DNA of 64,000 bases from Roseateles depolymerans. GTDB taxonomy: Bacteria > Pseudomonadota > Gammaproteobacteria > Burkholderiales > Burkholderiaceae_C. The notes under the pieces were generated by a model. It saw only the letters and a program-made list of their open reading frames with translations. It was not told the DNA's origin and ran no database searches. Both the position numbers and the translations under genes were made by a program. Shown piece after piece: positions 48,768 through 57,484 of this stretch. The DNA lies in the NCBI GenBank assembly GCA_003241055.1, contig QFOD01000008.1:124001-188000 (forward strand). Reading direction: 5' to 3'. The first letter of the stretch is position 1. The number at the start of each line of letters is the position of its first letter.

Positions 48768-51700
48768 TCAGCCCCGCGCCTGCCACTGCGCCAGCAGACG
48801 CGTCCACTTCTCGCGGGCCGCCAGCTCGTGGCGCTGCTTGACATGGCCATAGCCGCGGATGTCCTCGGGAACGCGGGCGATGTCGACGGCCAGCGCCAGG
48901 CGCTCCGTCGTCAGGCCACCGGCCAGCAGCGCCTCGATGCCGGCGCGGTAGTCGGCGATCCAGCGGCGCTCCATCCTGCGCTCCTCGGTGTGGCCGAAGA
49001 TGTCGAAGGCCGTGCCACGCAGGCCCTTCAGCTTGGCCAGCAGGCCGAAGGCCGGACGCACCCAGCCGCCAAAGGGCCGCTTCAGCAGTTCGCCCTGCGC
49101 GTTCTTCTTAGCGAACAGCGGCGGGGCCAGGTGGTGCACGATCTTGTAGTCGCCCTCGAACTGCGAGGAAATCCTGGCCAGGAAGGCTGGGTCGGTGTGC
49201 AGGCGAGCCACCTCGTACTCGTCCTTGTAGGCCATCAGCTTGAACAGGTAGCGGGCCACGGCCTCGGTCAGCTGGGTGGTGGTGCCCAGCTTGCCCTCGG
49301 CAGCGCGCACCTTGTCGACGAAGGCACGGTAGTCGGCCGCGTAGGCGGCGTTCTGGTAGCCGGTCAGGAAGTCCACGCGTCTGGCGATGACCTCGTCCAG
49401 GCTCTGGCGCTTGACCAACTGGATCACGGCCTGGGCCGCGTACAGCGACTGCACGGACTTCAGGTCGTGCGCACAGCGACGGCCCCATTCGAAGGCGGCC
49501 TTGTTGTTGTCGATCTGCACGCCGTTGAGCTCGATGGCGCGCATCAGCGCGTCATAGGCCAGCGGCACGCGGCCCTGCTGCCAGGCATAGCCCAGCATCA
49601 GCGGGTTGGTGTAGAGCGAGTCGCCCAGCAGCTTGACCGCCACCTCTTCCGCGTCGAACGCGCCCAGGTGGCCCTGGCCCACGGCCTTGCCCAGCGCCTG
49701 CTCGCAGGCGGTGCCGGGAAAGCTCCAGTCGGGGTTGTTGACCAGCGTGGCGGTGGGCGAGCCGTGGGTGTTCAGCGCCACGAAGGTGCGTCCCTCGCGC
49801 ATCACGGCCAGCGTGGCCTTGTTGGCCGCGACGATGGCGTCGCAGGCAATCACCAGATCGGCCTCGGCCGTGCCGACCTTGGTGCAGTGGATGGCCTCGG
49901 GCGTGTTGGCGATCTGGATGTGGCTCCAGGTCGCACCGCCCTTCTGCGCCAGGCCCGCTGCGTCCTGCGTGATGACGCCCTTGCCTTCCAGGTGGGCGGC
50001 CATGCCCAGCAGCTGGCCTATGGTGATGACGCCCGTGCCGCCCACGCCGGCGACGACGATGCCCCAGGCCTTTTCGGCATTCGGGATCACCGGCAGCGGA
50101 AGCGCACCCAGTGCAGCGTCGAAGGGGCTCTTGCGACCATCCTTCTTGGGCTTCTTCAGCTCGCCGCCCTCGATGGTGACGAAGCTGGGGCAGAAGCCCT
50201 TCACGCAGGAGAAGTCCTTGTTGCAGGTGTTCTGGTTGACCTGGCGCTTGCGGCCGAAGTCGGTCTCCAGCGGCTCGATGGACAGGCAGTTGGACTGGAC
50301 GGAGCAGTCGCCGCAGCCTTCGCAGACCGCCTCGTTGATGACGGTGCGCTTGGCCGGGTCCACCAGCTTGCCGCGCTTGCGGCGGCGGCGCTTCTCGGTC
50401 GCACAGGTCTGGTCGTAGATGAGGGCGGTGACGCCCTCGATCTCGCGGAACTGGCGCTGCAGGTCGTCCAGCTCGTCGCGGTGGTGCACGGTCACGCCCG
50501 GCGCCAGCGCCACGCCCTCGTACTTGGCCGGCTCGTCGGTGACGATGACCAGCTTCTTCACGCCCTCCGAGATCACGCTGTTCATGATCTGGATGACGCT
50601 GTGGCCCTCGGGGCGCTCGCCGACCGTCTGGCCGCCGGTCATCGCCACCGCGTCGTTGTAGAGGATCTTGTAGGTGATGTTCACCCCCGCGGCGATGCTC
50701 TGGCGTATCGCCAGGATGCCGCTGTGGAAGTAGGTGCCGTCGCCCAGGTTGGAGAAGATGTGCTTCTCGTTCGTGAACGGCGCCTGGCCCACCCAGGGCA
50801 CGCCCTCGCCGCCCATCTGCGTGAAGGTGGCGGTGTTGCGGCCCGGCATCCAGGTCACCATGTAGTGGCAGCCGATGCCGCCCACCGCACGCGAGCCCTC
50901 GGGCACGCGGGTGGAGGTGTTGTGCGGGCAGCCCGAGCAGAACCAGGGCGTGCGGTCGGCGCCGCCGGCGGTCTGCTCCTCGGCCTTCAGCGAGGCCTCC
51001 TTGGCATCGATGACCGCCAGGCGCGCGTCCAGGCGGGCGCGGATGTCGGCGTCCACGCCCAGCTTCTTCAGGCGCTTGGCGATAGCCCGCGCGATCAGCG
51101 CCGGCGTCAGGTCGGCCTGCGGGCGCAGCAGCCAGTGGTCGCTGGGGTTGGGCACGCTCCACTCGCCGCCCTCGCCGTCGCCGGCGTCGAACTTGCCCAG
51201 CACATTGGGGCGCACGTCGGCGCGCCAGTTGTAAAGCTCTTCCTTGACCTGGTATTCGATGATCTGGCGCTTTTCCTCGACGACCAGGATCTCCTGCAGG
51301 CCTTGAGCGAACTCGCGCGCCACCTGGGCTTCGAGCGGCCACACGACGTTGACCTTGTGCAGACGTATGCCGATGCGGCGGCAGGTGTCGTCGTCCAGGC
51401 CCAGGTCGTGCAGCGCCTGGCGGGTGTCGTTGTAGGCCTTGCCGCTGGTGATGATGCCGAAGCGGTCGTTCGGCCCCTCGATCACGTTGTAGTTCAGGCG
51501 GTTGGCGCGGATGTAGGCCAGCGCGGCATACCACTTGAAGTTCATCATCCGCGACTCCTGCTCGAGCGGCGGATCGGGCCAGCGGATGTGCAGGCCGCCC
51601 TCGGGCATCACGAAGTCCTCGGGCATCACGATGTTGACGCGGTCGGGGTCCACGCTGACCGAGGCCGACGACTCGACGATCTCCTGGATGGTCTTCATGC

Positions 51701-52325
51701 CGGCCCACAGGCCGGAGAAGCGGCTCATCGCGAACGCGTGCAGGCCCATGTCCAGGATGTCCTGCACGCTGCTCGGGAAGAAGGTGGGGAAGCCCACCGC
51801 CTTGAACACGTGGTCGCTCTGGTGGGCCGCGGTGGAGCTCTTGGCGATGTGGTCGTCGCCGGCGATGGCGATCACGCCGCCATGCCTGGAGGTGCCGGCC
51901 ATGTTGGCGTGCTTGAACACGTCGATGCAGCGGTCAACACCCGGCCCCTTGCCATACCAGAGGCCGAACACGCCGTCGAAGCGGGCCTTCTCGGGGAACA
52001 GGTCCAGCTGCTGCGTGCCCCACACGGCAGTGGCGCCCAGTTCCTCGTTGACGCCGGGCTGGAACACGATGTTCTGCCTGGCCAGGTGCTTCTTGGCCGC
52101 CCACAGCGCCTGGTCGTAGCCGCCCAGCGGCGAGCCGCGGTAGCCGCTGATGAAGCCGGCGGTGTTCAAGCCGGCACGAGCGTCGCGGGTGCGCTGCAGC
52201 ATGGGCAGCCGCACCAGGGCCTGCACCCCGCTCATGAAGGCGCGCCCGGCATCGAGCGCATATTTGTCGTCCAGCGTGACCGTCTGCAAGGACTTCAGCA
52301 CGTGGTCGGGCAAGGGGGCATTCAT
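48768..52325 (-). CDS. Indolepyruvate ferredoxin oxidoreductase, fused alpha and beta parts
   Basis: This is an 1185-aa enzyme that decarboxylates aryl-pyruvates such as indolepyruvate to the acyl-CoA, reducing ferredoxin. The N-half has pyruvate-ferredoxin-type domains (TAGFISGYRGSPLGGYDQAL). The thiamine-binding region is NLGDGTYFHSGILAIRQSIA with ILYNDAVAMTGGQTVGE. An iron-sulfur segment follows (CEGCGDCSVQSNCLSIEP), then the gamma-type domain (GIVVAGVGGTGVITIGQLLG) and a C-terminal extension. ATG 52325 has GGAG nine bases upstream; a TTG at 52349 is an alternative. It is divergent from an Lrp-type regulator, the likely controller. Confidence 0.93.
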   Translation of the reverse strand: MNAPLPDHVLKSLQTVTLDDKYALDAGRAFMSGVQALVRLPMLQRTRDARAGLNTAGFISGYRGSPLGGYDQALWAAKKHLARQNIVFQPGVNEELGATAVWGTQQLDLFPEKARFDGVFGLWYGKGPGVDRCIDVFKHANMAGTSRHGGVIAIAGDDHIAKSSTAAHQSDHVFKAVGFPTFFPSSVQDILDMGLHAFAMSRFSGLWAGMKTIQEIVESSASVSVDPDRVNIVMPEDFVMPEGGLHIRWPDPPLEQESRMMNFKWYAALAYIRANRLNYNVIEGPNDRFGIITSGKAYNDTRQALHDLGLDDDTCRRIGIRLHKVNVVWPLEAQVAREFAQGLQEILVVEEKRQIIEYQVKEELYNWRADVRPNVLGKFDAGDGEGGEWSVPNPSDHWLLRPQADLTPALIARAIAKRLKKLGVDADIRARLDARLAVIDAKEASLKAEEQTAGGADRTPWFCSGCPHNTSTRVPEGSRAVGGIGCHYMVTWMPGRNTATFTQMGGEGVPWVGQAPFTNEKHIFSNLGDGTYFHSGILAIRQSIAAGVNITYKILYNDAVAMTGGQTVGERPEGHSVIQIMNSVISEGVKKLVIVTDEPAKYEGVALAPGVTVHHRDELDDLQRQFREIEGVTALIYDQTCATEKRRRRKRGKLVDPAKRTVINEAVCEGCGDCSVQSNCLSIEPLETDFGRKRQVNQNTCNKDFSCVKGFCPSFVTIEGGELKKPKKDGRKSPFDAALGALPLPVIPNAEKAWGIVVAGVGGTGVITIGQLLGMAAHLEGKGVITQDAAGLAQKGGATWSHIQIANTPEAIHCTKVGTAEADLVIACDAIVAANKATLAVMREGRTFVALNTHGSPTATLVNNPDWSFPGTACEQALGKAVGQGHLGAFDAEEVAVKLLGDSLYTNPLMLGYAWQQGRVPLAYDALMRAIELNGVQIDNNKAAFEWGRRCAHDLKSVQSLYAAQAVIQLVKRQSLDEVIARRVDFLTGYQNAAYAADYRAFVDKVRAAEGKLGTTTQLTEAVARYLFKLMAYKDEYEVARLHTDPAFLARISSQFEGDYKIVHHLAPPLFAKKNAQGELLKRPFGGWVRPAFGLLAKLKGLRGTAFDIFGHTEERRMERRWIADYRAGIEALLAGGLTTERLALAVDIARVPEDIRGYGHVKQRHELAAREKWTRLLAQWQARG

Positions 52326-52501
52326 CGGCTTGTACTCCTGGGTAGCCAAGCGTCGCGCCCTCTTGAGGCTCGCGCCGGCCTTGTTGTAGGTCCGGTCCAG
52401 TATGGACTGGGTCGGCCAGTTTAGGGAAAGCCCTGCGCGCGTTGCTTTCTCCTTTGCTCACCCATGCCGCCTTTACGGCAAGATCCTTTCTCCATTTGAT
52501 T

Positions 52502-52520
52502 GAATGGAAAATATCCATTC
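52502..52520. promoter_or_regulatory. Dyad in the IOR/Lrp intergenic region
   Basis: GAATGGA (52502-52508) and TCCATTC (52514-52520) form a perfect 7-bp inverted repeat around AAATA, 27 bases before the regulator start. Lrp-type proteins often bind such palindromes with A/T-rich centres. It could serve both divergent genes. Confidence 0.55.
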
Positions 52521-52546
52521 CAAAATTCATCAAACCAGGGCAAACC

Positions 52547-53044
52547 ATGAGCAGCCAAGACGCCACCCCGCAGGCCCTGGATCGCTATCACATCGCGCTG
52601 CTGGCCGAACTGCAGCGTGATGCCCGCCAGTCCAACGCCGAACTGGCCCAACGCATCGGCCTGTCGGCCGCGCCCACCTGGCGGCGCGTGAAGTGGCTGG
52701 AGGAGCAGGGCTACATCACCGGCTACCGGGCCGAGCTGGACCGCCGCAAGATCGGCCTGGGCGTGCTCGCCTTCGTGCGGGTGGACACCGAGCGCAGCGC
52801 CGCTACCGCCACCAAGGCGCTGGAGGACGAGATCCGCCGCCTGCCCGAGGTGATCGCCTGCCACTACATCTCGGGCGCCGGCACCTTCGAGCTGCAGGTC
52901 ATGTCCACCGACCTGGACGCGTTCTCGCGCTTCTCCATCAACACGCTGCTCAAACTGCCCAATGTGAAGGACATCCACACCAGCTTCTCGCTGGGCGAGA
53001 TCAAGGCCGGTGGCGCGCTGCCGCTGGGGCATCTGCAGGGCTGA
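52547..53044 (+). CDS. Lrp/AsnC-family transcriptional regulator
   Basis: This is a 165-aa regulator. The helix-turn-helix is in IALLAELQRDARQSNAELAQ and RIGLSAAPTWRRVKWLEEQG. The RAM/effector domain (~70-150) includes KIGLGVLAFVRVDTERSAAT and LPEVIACHYISGAGTFELQV. These sense an amino acid. Its position opposite indolepyruvate oxidoreductase suggests response to an aromatic or branched amino acid and control of that gene. That is inferred from context only. Confidence 0.93.
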   Translation: MSSQDATPQALDRYHIALLAELQRDARQSNAELAQRIGLSAAPTWRRVKWLEEQGYITGYRAELDRRKIGLGVLAFVRVDTERSAATATKALEDEIRRLPEVIACHYISGAGTFELQVMSTDLDAFSRFSINTLLKLPNVKDIHTSFSLGEIKAGGALPLGHLQG

Positions 53045-53290
53045 AGCCCCCACCGACCTCGCGACTGGCCACGCCGACACGCATCGGCAGGCCGGTGTCC
53101 GACTCGGAGACAAAAGAGGGGCCTGAATATTCCCGGGCCTGCGTTGCATCCGCAACTCCGGGCCGTTTCAACGGTAGCCGTCGGAACTCGCTCGCAACGG
53201 TCGCGAAATCACGCGTTTTGACACTCCGCAAGGCAGGCCGCCGTGCATGAGCGTCGGCGGACCTGCCCCGAACCTACAGGAGCAAGCGCA

Positions 53291-54409
53291 ATGTCCACCG
53301 AACGCGAACGACCCATCCCCTCTCCGAAAGCCGATGCCGATCTGCCGCTGCAACGTCGGTCCCTGATCCAGTCCGCAGGCCTTGCATTGGGTGGCGCGAT
53401 CGTCACGGGCGGCCGCGCCGTGGCGGCGCCTCAGACCCCGGCCGCCGGGTCGCCCGATGACGCCACCGAGGACATGGCGCGGGAGGTCAACAATGCGTTC
53501 GAAGGCGCCTATGGACGCCACACCGGCTATCGACGCAACCACACCAAGGGCGTCGGGGCTTCGGGCCGGTTCATCGGCACGCCCGAGGCCGCGCGCCGGT
53601 CGCGCTCCGCCCTGTTCTCCGGCGCGCCCATCGAAGTCGTTGCGCGCTTCTCCGTGGCCGGCGGCGACCCGAACGCAGAAGACAGCGAGCGCTCCACACG
53701 GGGCCTCGGGCTTGAGTTCCGCCTCCCGGGCGGCGCCCTGCACCACATCACGATGCTGCACACGCCGATGTTCTTCGGCGCCATGCCCCAGACCTTCCTG
53801 GACAAGTTCCGCGCGCTGGCCCGCGAAGCGGCGACGGGCAAGCCCGATGCGGCCCGGTTCAAGGCCTTCCTGGCCTCGCATCCCGATCACGCATCTCAGG
53901 CGCACTTCCTCGCCGTCAACAACCCGCCGCCGAGCTATGCGAACTGCGCCTTCTACGGCATCCACACCTTCCGCTTCCTGGACCGGCACAACAAGGAAAC
54001 CCTGGTGCGCTTCCGTTTCGTGCCGCGGGACGGGGAACAGACGCTCAGCGACGAGGAACTCGCCGGGGCATCGGGCGACTTCCTGATCCCACGGCTCTTT
54101 CGGCGCATCCAGCGCGGCCCCATCGAGTGGGAGATGCGCATCGCCATCGGCGAACCGGGCGACTCGGTGGTCGATCCGACCATCCTGTGGCCGTCGAACC
54201 GGCGCGAGATCGTCGGCGGGCGGCTCATCATCGACCGCGTCGTTCCCGATGCGCAGGCCGGCAGCTTCACGATCAACTTCGACCCCTTGATGATGGCGGA
54301 CGGGATCGCGGCCACCGACGACCCCATCCTGCTCTTCCGCTCGCCGTCCTACGCGGTATCGCACGAACGTCGGCTGCGTGAAGGGCGGCCCGCGCCGGGC
54401 ACGGCCTGA
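53291..54409 (+). CDS. Catalase-family peroxidase (SrpA-like), exported
   Basis: This is a 372-aa catalase-core protein, shorter than classic catalases (~480 or more). An N-terminal signal-like segment with Arg pair (QRRSLIQSAGLALGGAIVTG) suggests export, possibly by Tat. The heme-pocket region is RNHTKGVGASGRFIGTPEAA (distal His), Asn comes later in HFLAVNNPPPSYAN, and the proximal Tyr is in RSPSYAVSHERRL. Such truncated members act as organic peroxidases. GGAG sits nine bases before the ATG. The 246 bp upstream contain no gene; GGAACT near 53180 resembles an ECF-type -35 but no convincing -10 was found. Confidence 0.85.
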   Translation: MSTERERPIPSPKADADLPLQRRSLIQSAGLALGGAIVTGGRAVAAPQTPAAGSPDDATEDMAREVNNAFEGAYGRHTGYRRNHTKGVGASGRFIGTPEAARRSRSALFSGAPIEVVARFSVAGGDPNAEDSERSTRGLGLEFRLPGGALHHITMLHTPMFFGAMPQTFLDKFRALAREAATGKPDAARFKAFLASHPDHASQAHFLAVNNPPPSYANCAFYGIHTFRFLDRHNKETLVRFRFVPRDGEQTLSDEELAGASGDFLIPRLFRRIQRGPIEWEMRIAIGEPGDSVVDPTILWPSNRREIVGGRLIIDRVVPDAQAGSFTINFDPLMMADGIAATDDPILLFRSPSYAVSHERRLREGRPAPGTA

Positions 54410-54573
54410 GTCAACGCCCATCAGGGCGTCGGCCGTCCGGGTTGATCTGATGGTGAGGCGGCCGTGGCTGCCGGGATGATGGCGGCACGAAGCGAGGTGC
54501 GGCTCGCAAGGGCTGTCACCCGAAGACGCGCTTGCCCGGCACTGACGGCCCGCCTCACCCCAAGGACATCACC

Positions 54574-55323
54574 ATGCGCCTGGCCCTGATCTCCGACATC
54601 CACGGCAACCTGCCAGCGCTGGAGGCGGTGGTCGCCGATCTTGTGCGGCAGCGTGTGGATCGGGTGCTGTGCCTGGGCGACCATCTCTCCGGCCCGCTGC
54701 TGCCGCTGGAGACCGCCCGCTACCTGATGGCGCGTCAGGCCGAGGGCTGGCTGCTGCTGGCGGGCAACCACGAGCGCCAGATCCTGGAATGGACGCCCGC
54801 GCGCGGCGGCGCCTCCGACGGCTTTGCGCGCGCCCGGCTGGGCGAGCCCGAGCTGGCCTGGCTGCACACGCTGCGACCGGTGCACGAGTTCTCGCCGGAG
54901 CTGCTGCTGTGCCACGGCACGCCGCGCAGCGACAACGAGTTCTTCCTGGAAAGCGTGCGCCACACCGAACTGCTGCTGGCCCGGCCTGACGAGATCGCCG
55001 AACGCTGCGCGGGCCACACCCATGCGGTGATCGCCGGCGGCCACAGCCATGTGCCGCGCGCCCTGCGGCTGGCCAACGGGCAACTGCTGGTCAACCCCGG
55101 CAGCGTCGGCCTGCAGGCCTACATCGACAGCGAACCCGAGTTCTGCACCATGCAGCTGGGCACGGTGGAGGCCCAGTACGCAGTGCTGGAGCGCACGCCG
55201 GCCGGCTGGCACTGCGAGCACCACCACGTGGGCTACGACTTCGAGGCGATGGCAGCCCTGGCCGAGCGCAACGGCCAGCCACTGTGGGCACCCTGGCTGC
55301 GCCGCGGCTTTGTTGTCGCCTGA
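54574..55323 (+). CDS. Calcineurin-like metallophosphoesterase (YfcE-type)
   Basis: This is a 249-aa protein with the full metal-site set: ISDIHGN (DxH), CLGDHLSG (GD), LLAGNHERQ (GNHE), LLLCHGTPRSDN (H) and IAGGHSHVPRAL (GHxH). It is a cytoplasmic phosphodiesterase; the substrate is unknown. Relatives act on cyclic nucleotides or small phosphodiesters. Start 54574 (MRLALISD) is directly at the first motif. The DMT gene follows 40 bases downstream; a 6-bp hairpin at 54414-54429 separates it from the catalase gene. Confidence 0.9.
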   Translation: MRLALISDIHGNLPALEAVVADLVRQRVDRVLCLGDHLSGPLLPLETARYLMARQAEGWLLLAGNHERQILEWTPARGGASDGFARARLGEPELAWLHTLRPVHEFSPELLLCHGTPRSDNEFFLESVRHTELLLARPDEIAERCAGHTHAVIAGGHSHVPRALRLANGQLLVNPGSVGLQAYIDSEPEFCTMQLGTVEAQYAVLERTPAGWHCEHHHVGYDFEAMAALAERNGQPLWAPWLRRGFVVA

Positions 55324-55363
55324 GGCGCTGCGCCGGCCGCGGCGCATCGGTTAGCCTCGGCCG

Positions 55364-56260
55364 ATGTCCTCCGCCCTGCCCACCCGCCACCTGCTGCTGG
55401 CGCTCGCCGTCGTCACGATCTGGGGCAGCAACTTCGTCGTCATCAAGATCGCGCTGCAGGTGATGCCGCCCATGCTGCTGGCCGTGCTGCGTTTCAGCAT
55501 GGCCTTCCTGCCCGCCTGCCTGCTGCTGCCGCGGCCCGCGGTGCCGTGGCGCAATCTGGCGGCCTATGGCCTGTTCACCGGCACCGCGCAGTTCAGCCTG
55601 CTGTACCTGGCGATGCGCAGCCAGATCTCGCCCGGCCTGGCATCGCTGGTCATCCAGACCCAGGTGTTCTTCACGCTGGGCCTGGCCGTGTGGCTGGCCC
55701 GGGAGCGCGTGCGGGCCACCCAATGGCTGGGCCTGGCGCTGGCCGCCACCGGGCTGGCGGTGATCGCGCTGCACACCGACGGCTCGACCACGCCGCTGGG
55801 CCTGCTGATGGTGATGGGCGCGGCCTTCAGCTGGGCCTGCGGCAATCTGGTGGGCAAGCGCGCCGGCGCGGTCAACATGCTGGCCTATGTGGTGTGGAGC
55901 AGCGCCTTCGCGGTGCCGCCGCTGCTGGTGCTGGCGCTGCTGGTGGACGGGCCGGCGCAAATCGCCCACGCGCTGACGACGGCCGGCGCGCTGACCTGGG
56001 GCGCCGTGGCCTGGCAGGCCGTGGCCAACACGCTGTTCGGCTACGGCCTGTGGAGCTGGCTGTTGTCGCGCCACCCGGCACACCAGATCGTGCCGCTGGC
56101 GCTGCTGGTGCCGGTGGTGGGCATGGCGGCGTCGGCGCTGTGGCTGGCCGAGCCGCTGCCCGGCTGGAAGCTGGCCGCCACTGCCCTGGTGCTGGGCGGG
56201 CTGGCGATCAATCTGTTCGGCCCCAGGCTGCTGTCGGCACTGCGGGCACGGGCAGCCTGA
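55364..56260 (+). CDS. DMT-superfamily (EamA) transporter
   Basis: This is a 298-aa ten-helix membrane transporter with two EamA repeats. The first includes LALAVVTIWGSNFVVIKIAL and LRFSMAFLPACLLLP; the second includes GLLMVMGAAFSWACGNLVGK. It is close to E. coli EamA-like exporters of O-acetylserine and cysteine, but the substrate is not determined. Its last 53 bases overlap the end of the convergent TDT transporter gene, an unusual tail-to-tail overlap that both frames tolerate. Confidence 0.92.
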   Translation: MSSALPTRHLLLALAVVTIWGSNFVVIKIALQVMPPMLLAVLRFSMAFLPACLLLPRPAVPWRNLAAYGLFTGTAQFSLLYLAMRSQISPGLASLVIQTQVFFTLGLAVWLARERVRATQWLGLALAATGLAVIALHTDGSTTPLGLLMVMGAAFSWACGNLVGKRAGAVNMLAYVVWSSAFAVPPLLVLALLVDGPAQIAHALTTAGALTWGAVAWQAVANTLFGYGLWSWLLSRHPAHQIVPLALLVPVVGMAASALWLAEPLPGWKLAATALVLGGLAINLFGPRLLSALRARAA

Positions 56261-57371
56261 CGGCCAGCAGCTTGGCCGCCAGGTCGGCCAGCGTGCGCCC
56301 GGCCACCACCAGCCACAGGCCGGCCAGCAGCAGGGCCAGCGCCTGGCCGGCGGCCCCCAGCAGCGGCGAGGCGGTCACACGCGCCAGGCCCAGCGTGGCC
56401 AGCGTGTAGACCCCCAGCGGGAAGGTGAAGCCCCACCAGCCCATGTTGAACGGCAGGCCCTCGCGCAGGTAGCGCCGCGTGAACAGCAGCGCGCTGGCCA
56501 GCCACCACAGGCCCACACCCCACAGCATCAGCGCGCCCACCACGCCGAACTCCTGGGCCGCGGCCATCACCGCCGCGAGCGGCGAGTCCGCGAACGCATG
56601 GCTGGCGCTCTCGCCCAGCGTGATCAGGCCCAGCGCGCCCGTGCCGATGGGCCCCAGCGTCAGCCAGCTGGTGACCCCGAACTCACGCCCCGGCAGCTTG
56701 TGCAGGATCAGCCGGATCAGCACCACGGTCAGCACCGAGAATGCCATCGGCACCGACACGCCCCACAGGATGTAGCCGGCTTCAAGCACGCGTTGCGCCT
56801 GCGCGAGCGGCAGATGCGGCGCCAGCACCGCGGCGCTGGACGCAGCCACCTCGGGTGCGACGATGGGCAGCAGCAGCGCGGCGGTCAGGCGCTCCAGCCG
56901 GTGCTCCTGCGCGGTGAAGATCCAGTAGGGCACGCCCACGGCCACCAGCACGGACAACAGGGCATCCAGCCACCACAGCGCCTGGGCGAGCGCATAGGCC
57001 GGCTCGCCGTGGCGCGGCCCCGCGAAGATCACGATGCCGTTGATGATGGGCACCAGTCCCATCGGCAGCGTGCCGAAGAACAGCGACTGCTGCGGGTGGC
57101 TCAACAGCTCGTGCAGGGCCCCGCGATGGCGAAACAGACGCGCCGCCAGCAGCGCCAGCAGCAGCGCGAAGACGCCAATGTCAAAGCGCCACAGGGCCTC
57201 GGCCACCAGGCTGCGCGCGCCGCCGCCCAGCGGCTGGGCCAGCAGCACCAGCGACAGCGCGCCGGTGCCCATGGTCACGGCGAACCAGTTCGGCGTGACA
57301 TGGCGAACCATGTCGGCCAGCAGTTGGGAGACGGGAGGAAAGGCGCGGGGTGCGCAGCGAACGGGCGTCAT
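56208..57371 (-). CDS. TDT-family (TehA/SLAC1-type) anion exporter
   Basis: This is a 387-aa protein with about ten membrane helices. NWFAVTMGTGALSLVLLAQP near the N-terminus holds the conserved TGxL region. SLFFGTLPMGLVPIINGIVI and LTLGPIGTGALGLITLGESA follow. Relatives export tellurite-like anions, sulfite (Ssu1) or C4-dicarboxylates. A LysR regulator diverges from it, as is common for sulfite exporters. The start at 57371 adds ~20 residues before a second possible ATG (MVRHVTPNW). Confidence 0.9.
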   Translation of the reverse strand: MTPVRCAPRAFPPVSQLLADMVRHVTPNWFAVTMGTGALSLVLLAQPLGGGARSLVAEALWRFDIGVFALLLALLAARLFRHRGALHELLSHPQQSLFFGTLPMGLVPIINGIVIFAGPRHGEPAYALAQALWWLDALLSVLVAVGVPYWIFTAQEHRLERLTAALLLPIVAPEVAASSAAVLAPHLPLAQAQRVLEAGYILWGVSVPMAFSVLTVVLIRLILHKLPGREFGVTSWLTLGPIGTGALGLITLGESASHAFADSPLAAVMAAAQEFGVVGALMLWGVGLWWLASALLFTRRYLREGLPFNMGWWGFTFPLGVYTLATLGLARVTASPLLGAAGQALALLLAGLWLVVAGRTLADLAAKLLAVRLPVPAVPTAAWGRTD

Positions 57372-57426
57372 GGTGATCGGCCGGTGAACGGGATGGCTTC
57401 ACTCTAGGCAGTCGCTTCAAATGCGA

Positions 57427-57470
57427 AAAATACATATTTAAGATCGACGCCATACCTTCAAGGCATAGCG
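57427..57470. promoter_or_regulatory. Divergent promoter/operator between TDT exporter and LysR genes
   Basis: This is an A/T-rich island in the 113-bp gap. AAATA-CA-TATTT (57427-57438) is a dyad with a two-base centre. CGCCATACCTT-C-AAGGCATAGCG (57448-57470) is an imperfect inverted repeat with the size and position of a LysR-type recognition site, 15 bases before the regulator ATG. Confidence 0.5.
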
Positions 57471-57484
57471 ACAGCAGGAGCCGC

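Noticed and set aside
48744..52424. Very long open frame antisense to the indolepyruvate oxidoreductase gene
   Set aside because: High GC content keeps the antisense frame open. Its product is low-complexity His/Gln/Arg/Val-rich sequence with no domain, while the other strand encodes a clear enzyme.
53170..53225. ECF-sigma promoter upstream of the catalase-like gene
   Set aside because: GGAACT could be a -35 but no convincing -10 lies at the right spacing.
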